A DNA stretch of 64,000 nucleotides from Prevotella sp. (GTDB lineage: Bacteria > Bacteroidota > Bacteroidia > Bacteroidales > Bacteroidaceae): contig SUYI01000001.1 of assembly GCA_015060485.1 (NCBI GenBank), positions 224,760-288,759 on the forward strand, read 5' to 3'. The stretch's first letter is position 1. Each line of letters opens with the position of its first letter. Shown in pieces: positions 26,607-34,654 of this stretch. The translations under genes were made by a program, and so were the position numbers. The notes below the pieces were generated by a model that searched no databases, was not told where the DNA came from, and saw nothing but the letters and a program-made list of their open reading frames with translations.

Positions 26607-29600
26607 TCACGCTTCCGTTTGGGGCAGGAGTACGACGCCGTGCTGTTTCTTGCCGTCCATCATGATTTTCAGCGGGCGTTCGAAGCGCACGTGGCGCACG
26701 TATTGTGTCTCATCGACGGCAGGCATAGCATCCAGCACATCGCGCTGCATGACGCCGTCGCCCGTATAGGTGTTGATGGTGAAGTAACCTACGCCGAACG
26801 ACGTCAGGTTCTGGAAGAAGTGCGTGCCCTGCGAGGGGTCGACGTGGTAGTTCTTCAGTCCTGCCTCGACGATGACGCGTGCTGCGGAGATGTGTGGCCA
26901 CTTGACGGGAATGCCCAGCCAGTAGTCGCTGGAGCCCCAGCGGCCTGGTCCGATGAGCACGTAGTTCGTTCCTGTCGTACCATCGTCCGATATGTATTTC
27001 CCATCCAGGAAACGGCGGTTGATCTGCTCAATCTCCATGGCAATCTGCGGGTTGTTAGCAGCGGTGAAATCGTCTTCCGTCTTGACGTAAACGACGTCGA
27101 CGACATCCTCCGAGATGCCGTGTCCCAGCGAGTTGTGCGAGCGCAGCAGACATTGGCTGTCGGGAATGGCGGCGAGATCTTCGTCCAACACCTGCTTTGA
27201 GTCTACGATGGGGCGTATCTGCAGCAGGTAGAAGTCGCCCGTCGTGTTCTGGCCCTGTCCGCTCAGGTTGCAGGCAAACTCGATTTCCACGGGGCGTCGC
27301 ATCTCCTCGGAGCCTAACTTTTGCGACAGCTGCAGGATTTCGGGCAGCGGGAATATGTCGTGTTGTAGAACACCGCTGAACGAGAGCACTTTGCGGCCTC
27401 CCTCGTAGATGCCGTCGCGGATAATCTGGTCGACGGGGTCGTAGGTCGAGGCGATGCCGTGCAGCGAGTTGTCCTTATCGGCCTCTTTCACACGCAGGTT
27501 TAGGATGTTGAAACCGTCGTCCACCTTGAAATCGTCGCCCACATGACTCATGTCGAGGGCATAGAATCGCGTCTGCGTCTCACTCAGTGCCGTGTCCATC
27601 TCGCTGGTCTGCAGCACCTGCTTGGGGTGGTGGGGCGACACGCGCAGCGTCTGTCCGCCGTCGACGATGTATTTGCCCAGACCCAATGCCAGTGAGGCAA
27701 TGCCCTCTTCGGCCAGCTCGTCGCCAATGGGGTAGTAGTTCAGCGAGCGCAGCACACCCGAGAAGGTTGGGTAGAAGCGCGTGCCGTACTGATGGCCTAC
27801 GACTTCCTGCAGGATGACAGCCATCTTCTCCTGGTCGATGACGTTCGAGGTGGCCGTCATGTAAGCCTTCGAGTCCTTATAGTATACTGATGCGTAGACG
27901 CCTTTGATGGCACAGGCCAGCATGCGCAGCATTTCGTATTTGTCGTCCAGGTAGGGAATCATGTATGTGGAGTAGATGCCTGCAAAGGGCTGGTAGTGCG
28001 AGTCTTCGAGCAGCGACGACGAGCGCACAGCGATGGGCGACTTTACGGCGTCGAAGAATGTGAAGAAGTCGGCTATCAGCGCGTCGGGCAGCTGGGCGCG
28101 CATAAAATGCTGCAGGATTTCCTCGTCGGGGGCATCGCTCAGGGCTATGCCCCACAGGTTGTTCTCGTCCATGAACTGGTCGAAGAAATCGGTACAGAGT
28201 ACGACGGTCTTCGGAATCTGCACGGTGGCATTCTCGAAGTGGTTCAGTTCGGGGTGGCGCTTGATGATGTTGTCCAGAAACGCCAGACCGCGTCCCTTGC
28301 CGCCCAGCGAACCCTCGCCGATGCGGGCGAAGTGGGCATAGCGGTCGAACTTCAGACGGTCGAAGACAGCCACGACACCGATATTCTTCATGCGTCGGTA
28401 CTGCACGATGGCGTCGAAGATAATTTGGCGGTGTGCATCGACATCCTTCAGCTTGTGCCACGTCACCGTCTTCAGGAACTGCGACACGGGGAATATGGCT
28501 CGTGCGCAGAGCCAGCGGCTCATGTGGTTGCGCGAGATGTGGTAGAGCATCGAGTCGTTGGGAATCTTGAAGATGTTGTCCTGCAGTTCCTTCAGCGTCG
28601 ACACGCGGGCTACCTCCTGTTTGGTGGTGGGGTCGCGGAAGATGAAGTCGCCGAATCCCATGTGGTCTTCAATCAGCGTGCGCAGGTCGACGTTCATCTT
28701 CTTCGAGTTCTTGTCGACGAAGTGGAAGTGCTCAGCTTCGGCTTTCGCCTTGTTCTGAATCTCCGAACTCTGCAGAATCAGCGGCACATATTCGTCGCGA
28801 CGACGAATCTCGCGCAGCAGTTTCAAACCAGCCTCCGGGTCGCCCTCTTCGACGTGTGCCAGACGCCCGTTCGTGCCCTGCAAGGGGAATCGTGTGTCGG
28901 AGATGACGCCCAGCACGTTGTCGTGATACATCTCATACCAGTGTATGGCTTCCTCGTACGTCGTGGCCAGCACCACCTTGGGGCGTCCACGCTTGCGCTG
29001 GGCGGCCGAGTGTGGGTTCAGCGCCTCCGTCGAAAAGTTCTTCGACTGCTCCAGGATGTAGTTATACAGGTTGGGCAGCACCGACGAGTAGAATCGGATG
29101 TTGTCCTCCACCAGCAGAATCATCTGCACACCGGCCTCCTTGATGTCGTGCTCGATGTTCATCTGGTCCTCAATCAGTTTGATAATCGACAGGATGAGGT
29201 TCGTGTTGCCCAACCAGCAGAACACGTAGTCGAATATCGACATATCCTCGTTCTCGATGCGTTTCGTGATGCCGTGCGAGAAGGGCGTCAGCACCACGCA
29301 GGGGATGTGTGGTGCCGTCTTCTTTACGTCGCGGGCTACGGCGAAGGCGTCATTGTCGGCATTACCCGGCATACAGATGACCAGGTCGATATCCGTCGTC
29401 TGCAGCACGTGGTCGGCCTCCTCCGTCGTCGACACCTGCGTGAACGATGGCGGATAGCGCAGTCCCAGCTCCATGTACTCGTCGAACAGTTTTTCGTCTA
29501 TGCGTCCGTCGTCCTCCAGCATGAAGGCGTCGTACGGGTTCGCCACTATCAGGATGTTGAAGATGCGTTTCGTCATCAGGTTGACGAACGACACGTCCTT

Positions 29601-29642
29601 CAAAAAGAAGTTGTTAAACTCCTGCGGTATGTTTGCATTCAT
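26607..29642 (-). CDS. Receiver-like/PEP-synthase-type ATP-binding protein
   Basis: The ATG at 29642 gives 1011 residues. Two receiver-like domains occupy about 25-150 (NILIVANPYDAFMLEDD) and 170-330 (MILLVEDNIRFYSSV). From about residue 435 there is the ATP-grasp domain of pyruvate phosphate dikinase/PEP synthase (GEGSLGGKGRGLAFL, SPIAVRSSSLLEDS, FAGIYSTY). No swivelling phosphohistidine domain or PEP-binding barrel follows, so it cannot be a complete PEP synthase. Such proteins recur in Bacteroidetes, often labelled PEP synthase. A regulatory phosphotransfer role is possible but unproven. Confidence 0.75.
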   Translation of the reverse strand: MNANIPQEFNNFFLKDVSFVNLMTKRIFNILIVANPYDAFMLEDDGRIDEKLFDEYMELGLRYPPSFTQVSTTEEADHVLQTTDIDLVICMPGNADNDAFAVARDVKKTAPHIPCVVLTPFSHGITKRIENEDMSIFDYVFCWLGNTNLILSIIKLIEDQMNIEHDIKEAGVQMILLVEDNIRFYSSVLPNLYNYILEQSKNFSTEALNPHSAAQRKRGRPKVVLATTYEEAIHWYEMYHDNVLGVISDTRFPLQGTNGRLAHVEEGDPEAGLKLLREIRRRDEYVPLILQSSEIQNKAKAEAEHFHFVDKNSKKMNVDLRTLIEDHMGFGDFIFRDPTTKQEVARVSTLKELQDNIFKIPNDSMLYHISRNHMSRWLCARAIFPVSQFLKTVTWHKLKDVDAHRQIIFDAIVQYRRMKNIGVVAVFDRLKFDRYAHFARIGEGSLGGKGRGLAFLDNIIKRHPELNHFENATVQIPKTVVLCTDFFDQFMDENNLWGIALSDAPDEEILQHFMRAQLPDALIADFFTFFDAVKSPIAVRSSSLLEDSHYQPFAGIYSTYMIPYLDDKYEMLRMLACAIKGVYASVYYKDSKAYMTATSNVIDQEKMAVILQEVVGHQYGTRFYPTFSGVLRSLNYYPIGDELAEEGIASLALGLGKYIVDGGQTLRVSPHHPKQVLQTSEMDTALSETQTRFYALDMSHVGDDFKVDDGFNILNLRVKEADKDNSLHGIASTYDPVDQIIRDGIYEGGRKVLSFSGVLQHDIFPLPEILQLSQKLGSEEMRRPVEIEFACNLSGQGQNTTGDFYLLQIRPIVDSKQVLDEDLAAIPDSQCLLRSHNSLGHGISEDVVDVVYVKTEDDFTAANNPQIAMEIEQINRRFLDGKYISDDGTTGTNYVLIGPGRWGSSDYWLGIPVKWPHISAARVIVEAGLKNYHVDPSQGTHFFQNLTSFGVGYFTINTYTGDGVMQRDVLDAMPAVDETQYVRHVRFERPLKIMMDGKKQHGVVLLPQTEA

Positions 29643-29663
29643 AGCCTTACGCACTTTTGCCTG

Positions 29664-29695
29664 CGAAGGTACGAATAAATGCGTGAAAAACCAAA
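29664..29695 (-). promoter_or_regulatory. Promoter of the receiver/PPDK-like gene
   Basis: On the minus strand TTTG (29692-29695) and TACCTTCG (29664-29671), a one-base variant of TAnnTTTG, are separated by 20 bp. The -7 box lies 21 nt before the ATG at 29642. Confidence 0.6.
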
Positions 29696-29736
29696 TTAAT
29701 TTGAGTTTTTCCGACTGAAAAAGGATTTGCCCTTCA

Positions 29737-30201
29737 CTATTTTGTCATTTTCATGACGTCGTCCAACGTGAAGTTGCCGGAAAATACCATCACCGTCGTG
29801 CTGTCGTCCTCATTCATTAACATGACGACAACAGACTGTTGCTTGCCTACGCAGTGGTAGATGTCCACCTTGCTATCGTCTTCCCTGACCTGCATCAGCA
29901 CTTCATACTTTTCCCGTGCAAGGATGTCTTTGACGTCATTCTTAAGTTTCGTGCGTGCCGTCTTTTCCTCGGAACTGATAATCTGCAGTCCTGTCAGCTT
30001 GCTGACCAGACTTTTCATATCTATGCCAGGTACTGAGGGGGTAGATTTACCGGCCATTCCCAACATATATTTGGAGATGTACACGTACGATACATTCTTC
30101 ATGTCGGCATATTTCTCAAACGCTTTTACTTGGGCGTTGGCGGTGAGGCTTGCCATTGCCACTACTGCGCAAATCAGTAATCTTATCATTCGCTGTTTCA
30201 T
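29737..30201 (-). CDS. DUF4252-type secreted protein A
   Basis: The 154-residue protein has a signal peptide (LLICAVVAMASLTANA) and the pattern of DUF4252: an early YVYISKYMLGMAG segment, then SEEKTARTKLKNDVKDIL, and a C-terminal beta-rich part with VVVMLMNEDDSTTVMVFSGN. The function of the family is unknown. It begins 1 nt after the anti-sigma stop and is the last gene of the four-gene unit 31638-29737. Confidence 0.8.
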   Translation of the reverse strand: MKQRMIRLLICAVVAMASLTANAQVKAFEKYADMKNVSYVYISKYMLGMAGKSTPSVPGIDMKSLVSKLTGLQIISSEEKTARTKLKNDVKDILAREKYEVLMQVREDDSKVDIYHCVGKQQSVVVMLMNEDDSTTVMVFSGNFTLDDVMKMTK

Positions 30202-30202
30202 G

Positions 30203-30631
30203 TTATTTCAATGCTTTTAGTTGTTTGTTCAATGTGTTCTCGGCCTTGTCGCTCAGGGCTTTTGCACGTTCCAAGTGTCCCATGCCCTTGTTCAGGTTGG
30301 CAGCCAGCAGATTCAGGGCGCGCTCGGCCTCCTGTTGTGCCAGCACGGGGTCTTGGTAGGTGTCCTGCTCGGCATAGTTAATAGGCTCCTCCTGCTGGAA
30401 GTAGTGAAGTCCTACACCAAAGACGAGGGCGATGCTGGCTGCGACTGCTGTATAGCGCAGGATCACGGGGACGGTTCTGATGATACCATTTCCTTTGGAA
30501 ATTGGATCACGCAGAACCGTCCCCGTGATCCGCTCCTCTTGCTCCCATTCGTCAATCTTCGCTGAGAGTCGTTCTTCCAGTCCTTCGGGGATGGGGATTC
30601 GTTCCAATGTTTCAAGATTCAGATCGTCCAT
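30203..30631 (-). CDS. Membrane anti-sigma-like protein 1
   Basis: The ATG at 30631 gives 142 residues, overlapping the sigma gene by 13 nt. Residues 1-33 form a short cytoplasmic part (RIPIPEGLEERLSAKIDEWE), 57-77 a membrane helix, and the rest a periplasmic helical tail. It lacks a classical zinc anti-sigma motif; the assignment rests on context and topology. Residues 34-57, just before the membrane helix, are encoded by a 20-bp inverted repeat (30460-30531). Confidence 0.7.
   Translation of the reverse strand: MDDLNLETLERIPIPEGLEERLSAKIDEWEQEERITGTVLRDPISKGNGIIRTVPVILRYTAVAASIALVFGVGLHYFQQEEPINYAEQDTYQDPVLAQQEAERALNLLAANLNKGMGHLERAKALSDKAENTLNKQLKALK
30460..30531. repeat. 20-bp perfect inverted repeat inside anti-sigma-like gene
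   Basis: GGATCACGGGGACGGTTCTG at 30460-30479 is exactly complementary to 30512-30531, with a 32-nt loop. It is translated in frame as RITGTVLRDP...IIRTVPVI. Its size and GC-rich arms resemble an inserted palindromic repeat element. Confidence 0.85.
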
Positions 30632-31131
30632 GTCTTCGTTATTTTTTGGAATTGTTGTTTTAACTTTTGTCTTGTTCGCATCACAATAATGCGGATATTG
30701 CTTTGCGAGAGTCCTGTGTCGCGTTCTATTTCTTCGTAGGAGCGGTCTTCCATCAGGTGCATCCGGATGATCTTTCCGTCTCGTTCTGACAGTTGCCGGA
30801 TGAGTCCTTCCATCTGCCGGGCTTCGTCTCGAGTATCTATCTGATGGTCGAGGCTCCATTCGTCAGGCGGCGAGAGTTCTTCTTTCAGTTCTGCCGAGGT
30901 GTTGACGTGTTTCAATCGTCGCTGGTCGAGGAACAGGCGTCGTATCATGGTCACGAGATAAGCCTCTTTCATAGCTGCGTCGGGCAGTTCGTCGCGCTTC
31001 TGCCACAGCTTCAAGTACATATCCTGAAGCAGGTCTTCGGCATCCTGCGCATTCCCCGTCAAGTGATAAGCCACTCGGTAGAGCAGTTTATAGTGAGGCA
31101 TGAAGCGTTGCTTGAACTCCCGTGCGTCCAT
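30619..31131 (-). CDS. ECF sigma factor 1
   Basis: The 170-residue protein has the sigma-70 region 2 pattern (LYRVAYHLTGNAQDAEDLLQDMYLKLW) and a region 4 helix-turn-helix (LMEDRSYEEIERDTGLSQSN with MRTRQKLKQ). No region 3 is present, as usual for ECF factors. It is flanked upstream by a DUF4252 gene (6 nt gap) and overlaps the anti-sigma gene downstream. Confidence 0.9.
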   Translation of the reverse strand: MDAREFKQRFMPHYKLLYRVAYHLTGNAQDAEDLLQDMYLKLWQKRDELPDAAMKEAYLVTMIRRLFLDQRRLKHVNTSAELKEELSPPDEWSLDHQIDTRDEARQMEGLIRQLSERDGKIIRMHLMEDRSYEEIERDTGLSQSNIRIIVMRTRQKLKQQFQKITKTWTI

Positions 31132-31137
31132 CCGAGG

Positions 31138-31638
31138 TTAGTTTTCCTTACTCATTTGTTCCATCAGTTTGGCCATATCGAGTTTGCCGTCAATGACCAC
31201 CAGCGAAGCCTCGTTTCCCTCTTCTGCAAAGATGACGACGGTGGTGTTCCTGCCCTGTTGTCTCTGATAGATTTTCGACCTCTGGCCGTCCTCGTCTTTC
31301 GCATCGATGAGGGGCTCCCATCCGTCGTTGTCCAGTATGCTCCGCACTTGCTGGCTCAGTTGCTCAGCAGTTTTCTTTTCCTCACTGGTAAAGACGTCAA
31401 TTGAGTTGATTTTCTTGAGTATGTCGCCTGACTTGCCGCTGAAAGAGATGCCATCACCAATGTTGATGCTTTCCCCGTTCTTTGCGGCGAGACCAAGCAG
31501 GAACTTGCCAATATGGACATGCTCCACGCCCTCAATTTTGGCTAACTTCTTAAACTCTCTATTGGATGCATTCGCACCTGTTGCGGCGAGCAGGAAAGCA
31601 GCGCAGAGCGCCACCTTTATTAATAATGTATGCTTCAT
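31138..31638 (-). CDS. DUF4252-type secreted protein B
   Basis: The 166-residue paralog of the protein at 29737 has a signal peptide (KVALCAAFLLAATGANA) and the shared motifs EHVHIGKFLLGLAAK and SEEKKTAEQLSQQVRSIL. It is the first gene of the sigma/anti-sigma unit. Having a DUF4252 protein at both ends of the unit suggests that the pair acts together with the sigma system, perhaps as its target or sensor. Confidence 0.8.
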   Translation of the reverse strand: MKHTLLIKVALCAAFLLAATGANASNREFKKLAKIEGVEHVHIGKFLLGLAAKNGESINIGDGISFSGKSGDILKKINSIDVFTSEEKKTAEQLSQQVRSILDNDGWEPLIDAKDEDGQRSKIYQRQQGRNTTVVIFAEEGNEASLVVIDGKLDMAKLMEQMSKEN

Positions 31639-31736
31639 AACGATTACTGTTTTTTGCGTTTCACTTTTTTACTCTTAGGAGGTTCATCGATGAGTCCTTC
31701 TATTTGTACTAACGAGACTTTGCGACATTTTGTTAC

Positions 31737-31744
31737 AAAGGTAA
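31737..31744 (-). promoter_or_regulatory. -7 box for the DUF4252/ECF unit
   Basis: TACCTTTG on the minus strand lies 98 nt before the ATG at 31638. No clean TTTG is seen at -33, so this may be an activated or weak promoter. Confidence 0.5.
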
Positions 31745-31924
31745 TCGTTTTTTAGCAATTTTCCAGTAAAGACTGAGGCAAAAGTTTGCATTTTCGCAGT
31801 TTTTTATTTGCCACATGCGGGACAAGTTCGTTTCTCCCTCTGATACCACGCATGAATAGAGTATATAATTTGTTAAATTATAAAAAGATTACCGAAATAA
31901 TTCCCCAATATGGGAGTCTTTTTA

Positions 31925-31932
31925 TAATTTTG
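31925..31932 (+). promoter_or_regulatory. -7 box of the winged-helix regulator
   Basis: TAATTTTG matches TAnnTTTG and ends only 4 nt before the ATG at 31937, so the mRNA may be leaderless or translation may start further in. No -33 match is obvious. Confidence 0.5.
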
Positions 31933-31936
31933 CCGT

Positions 31937-32623
31937 ATGAAACAGAGGTATGCCGTTATCGTGCTATTTGCACTCATTATTGCTTCAAGCTTTACCAGCT
32001 TGGATAGTTACAGGGCTACAAGCAGGCTGGTGAGCGAGGATATGGACAGAGCGTTGGCGCTGGCCTTGGAGGAACAGCAGAGCGATGTCATCAGTCAGGA
32101 CACCATCCGTACGTTTAACAACCACTTGCAGATTGCCGCGCTGCGAGGGAAGGCTACGTTGGCAGTCGATACCCGTGGGCAGAAGTTCAAAGCGTATGCT
32201 CATTGCTCTGAGGCTACTATCTTTAGCCTGTCTGACCAAAGGCCCGCAACGATCCTATGGATACTGACGATAGGTTGGGGCATGTTCTGCTTCTATCGTA
32301 GGAAGAAGTATGAGCCGCTATTGGCGGGTATGACTCATTATGGCGGATTGCGATTCTCTGAATCAGAAAGTCGATTCTATGCTGAAGATGGTCACCAAGT
32401 TCAACTCACTCCCATGCAGCACCAGCTAATGGAGATGTTCTTCCTGTCGCCAACCCATTCGCTGACGAAATCAGAAATCTGTGCTGCCCTTTGGCCCAAG
32501 AAGCCCGATGCCAGCGAGACACTTTATACGCTGATTCGCAGACTAAAGCCCGTCATAGAACAACATTCTGACCTCAGAATAGAGTCAGACCGTAGTAGGG
32601 CCTACCGACTGACTATCAAATAG
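31937..32623 (+). CDS. Membrane-anchored OmpR-type winged-helix regulator
   Basis: The 228-residue protein has membrane helix 1 at 6-20, a periplasmic segment at ~22-102, helix 2 at ~104-120, and a cytoplasmic C-terminal PhoB-like winged helix at ~136-227 (LTPMQHQLMEMFFLSPTHSL, ICAALWPKKPDASETLYTLI). This is the reverse of the ToxR/CadC order, where the HTH is N-terminal. There is no receiver domain, so it would be a one-component sensor-regulator. A damaged copy lies at 41506, and 11-bp direct-repeat operators nearby are candidate targets. Confidence 0.8.
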   Translation: MKQRYAVIVLFALIIASSFTSLDSYRATSRLVSEDMDRALALALEEQQSDVISQDTIRTFNNHLQIAALRGKATLAVDTRGQKFKAYAHCSEATIFSLSDQRPATILWILTIGWGMFCFYRRKKYEPLLAGMTHYGGLRFSESESRFYAEDGHQVQLTPMQHQLMEMFFLSPTHSLTKSEICAALWPKKPDASETLYTLIRRLKPVIEQHSDLRIESDRSRAYRLTIK

Positions 32624-32634
32624 AATCATGTAGG

Positions 32635-32670
32635 CAGGTTGCTTGTTCCGAGCCGGGAACAAGCAACCTG
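32635..32670. terminator. Bidirectional terminator hairpin, copy 1
   Basis: CAGGTTGCTTGTTCC pairs perfectly with 32656-32670 (15 bp, 6-nt loop) between the convergent winged-helix and thioredoxin-like genes. The second copy at 39158-39193 keeps the stem with paired substitutions, which supports an RNA-level function. Confidence 0.8.
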
Positions 32671-32689
32671 TTACCTCTATGGATATGGG

Positions 32690-34654
32690 TTATTCCGCTA
32701 TTTTTCGTAGTGTCTCTGATAGTTCGTCTGCCGTCTGCGGAGATGCTATAATGGTGCCGTTTTTGTCGATGACGAGGGTCTCGGGCCAGGAGTTTATACC
32801 ATAGGCTTGGGCTGCCTTGGTAGTCAGCTGTGGCCAGGGCAGTTGTTCGTCTTTTACGCGCTCTTTCCAACGCTGGCCGTTATCCATACCATCCGTAGCC
32901 AGGCTGACTATCTGTAGCCCTTTCGTCGTATGGTATTTGTTATAAAGCGTGCGCAACTGGGGCAGGATGTCGTATTCGCCACGATGCCAGCTCTCCCAAA
33001 AGTGCAGCACCACATAATCCCGTCCGATGTATTCGTGCAGCTGGTGATACTCGCCTAAGGTGTCAGCCAGCAGGATGTCAGTATAACGGGTGTTGGGACG
33101 ACGCTTCTCCAGTCCTGCTGCATATTCACGCACAGGTGACAAGAGAGGATGTTTGGCATAGCGGTAGTCTGGGCGGAGAAACGGCTTTAGTTCGTCGTAA
33201 GTCAGTTCGGTATAGTTATGGAAAAGCGCATAAATAGCCAGCAGACTATCCTTGCCGGAGAAGATGGCCTGTCGGAAACGCTGGATTCTCTTTTGGGTGG
33301 CATCGGCCAATTCTTCTTTGTCATCAAGGCTCAGCATCCACAGGCGTTCTGTCTCTGCTTTGTTTACGAAGTCGTTGCGGCGTAGTGACGCCTTAGAGCC
33401 TTTTGCAGAACGATGAGGTAGGTCTACCTTTACAGGATGTCCGTCAACCCAGAAGAAGGAGATGTTCAGCGGGTCTGCAGCCACATAGTATAGCTCATCC
33501 TTAGGCAAATGGCAGGTAAATGAGAATAGTCCGTCTTTGACAGGATATTTCCCGATAATCTCGCAAGCTACAAGGCGTATAAGAGAGACGCTGTCGGCAC
33601 TCATGGGAGCAATGCCGCTAATTTGACATTCGACCTGTTGCAGGTTTGGCGATTCATTGACGATCAGGTTGTTATAGCTTACAAACTTGTGCGACTGGGC
33701 TACGGTAGCCGTTGATGACTGAATCATTGCAGGGCGTTTCCGTGCCTTGCCTTCTTCCTGATAATACTCGCTCTTCTTGTAGAGCGTATAGCAGGTGTAG
33801 GCAAACATGTCCTTGTGGCGTTGTCCCTTAGCCTCGTCGACAAAGGGGTTGATGATGCCTATCAGCGTGTTGTACTGCTCGTTGGTCAGCTTGTTGGGGT
33901 AGCCCTCGCACATCTTGTGCAGAATGACCACCGCTGCCGTCTTGCCGCCTTCCGTCTCTCGCTGATAGATGTCGCATATGCTCTTCACCTTGGCCAACAG
34001 CTCTTCGTAGGTTTTCGGTGCTGTAGGCTCGGCGGCGTATTCTGCCGTTCCGTTATAGGAAATGGGTGCAATGGGCTGGATAAAAGGTGTACCCTCACGT
34101 TTCTTGCCCCAGACTTCGTACACTTTGCCGTTCATCATCCAGTGGTCACCTGTCTGCTCGTCGTGTATGATGCGCTGTTCCCAAACTAAGATGACGGCGT
34201 AGGCATAGCCTTTGGACTCGTCGAGGGCTATCAGGCGGACGCGTTGCCGCAGGTCGAACTTGACATTAAAGCTGATGCCGCCATATTTGCTGCCATAGTT
34301 GATTTTCACACCACGCATCAACGGCAAACCCTCCGAACCGTTATGGATATAGGTTTCCTTAGAATGAAGAGTCTCTTGGCGCAGGGTCTGTTCCAAAGCA
34401 CGCAGGTGCTGGAACAAGAGTGTAGAGTCGGTGCTGTTCTCAATGGCGAACATCATGCTGAAGCTGTGCAAAGTGGTTTTGCTGCCCGTCACCTCATCGC
34501 TGTTGATGACCACGCCTTTGCTTACGTTGTACTCACCAGCGGCAACGAAAGCCTCTATTTTCTCGTGAATGCGCTGGGCTGATTTGCTCGTCTGTGCCTG
34601 TCCTGTCAGTACCATCAGCAGGCAGGCAGCTGTTGTCAATAGTCTATTCTTCAT
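32690..34654 (-). CDS. Secreted protein with DUF4369-like and degenerate thioredoxin domains
   Basis: The 654-residue protein has a signal peptide (MKNRLLTTAACLLMVLTGQA). A large N-terminal region of unknown fold is followed at ~340-420 by a segment resembling DUF4369 (CQISGIAPMSADSVSLIRL) and at ~520-654 by a TlpA/thioredoxin-like domain. The active-site motif WCxxC is replaced (FWESWHRGEYD: His and Glu in place of the two cysteines), while the cis-proline region SWPETLVIDKNG remains. It is probably not an oxidoreductase. It overlaps the anti-sigma gene by 11 nt. Confidence 0.75.
   Translation of the reverse strand: MKNRLLTTAACLLMVLTGQAQTSKSAQRIHEKIEAFVAAGEYNVSKGVVINSDEVTGSKTTLHSFSMMFAIENSTDSTLLFQHLRALEQTLRQETLHSKETYIHNGSEGLPLMRGVKINYGSKYGGISFNVKFDLRQRVRLIALDESKGYAYAVILVWEQRIIHDEQTGDHWMMNGKVYEVWGKKREGTPFIQPIAPISYNGTAEYAAEPTAPKTYEELLAKVKSICDIYQRETEGGKTAAVVILHKMCEGYPNKLTNEQYNTLIGIINPFVDEAKGQRHKDMFAYTCYTLYKKSEYYQEEGKARKRPAMIQSSTATVAQSHKFVSYNNLIVNESPNLQQVECQISGIAPMSADSVSLIRLVACEIIGKYPVKDGLFSFTCHLPKDELYYVAADPLNISFFWVDGHPVKVDLPHRSAKGSKASLRRNDFVNKAETERLWMLSLDDKEELADATQKRIQRFRQAIFSGKDSLLAIYALFHNYTELTYDELKPFLRPDYRYAKHPLLSPVREYAAGLEKRRPNTRYTDILLADTLGEYHQLHEYIGRDYVVLHFWESWHRGEYDILPQLRTLYNKYHTTKGLQIVSLATDGMDNGQRWKERVKDEQLPWPQLTTKAAQAYGINSWPETLVIDKNGTIIASPQTADELSETLRKIAE

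Larger units (their letters stand above)
31639..31936. other. Divergent 298-nt intergenic region
   Basis: This AT-rich region lies between the minus-strand DUF4252 unit and the plus-strand winged-helix regulator. It holds the -7 boxes at 31737-31744 (minus) and 31925-31932 (plus) and nothing else I can support. Confidence 0.6.

Noticed and set aside
27996..29678. A 560-codon open frame on the plus strand opposite the receiver/PPDK-like gene, and other long antisense frames (for example 49359-50597, 54712-56073).
   Set aside because: They mirror GC-rich codon use of the real genes, have no family motifs or starts with promoters, and lie fully antisense to well-supported genes.
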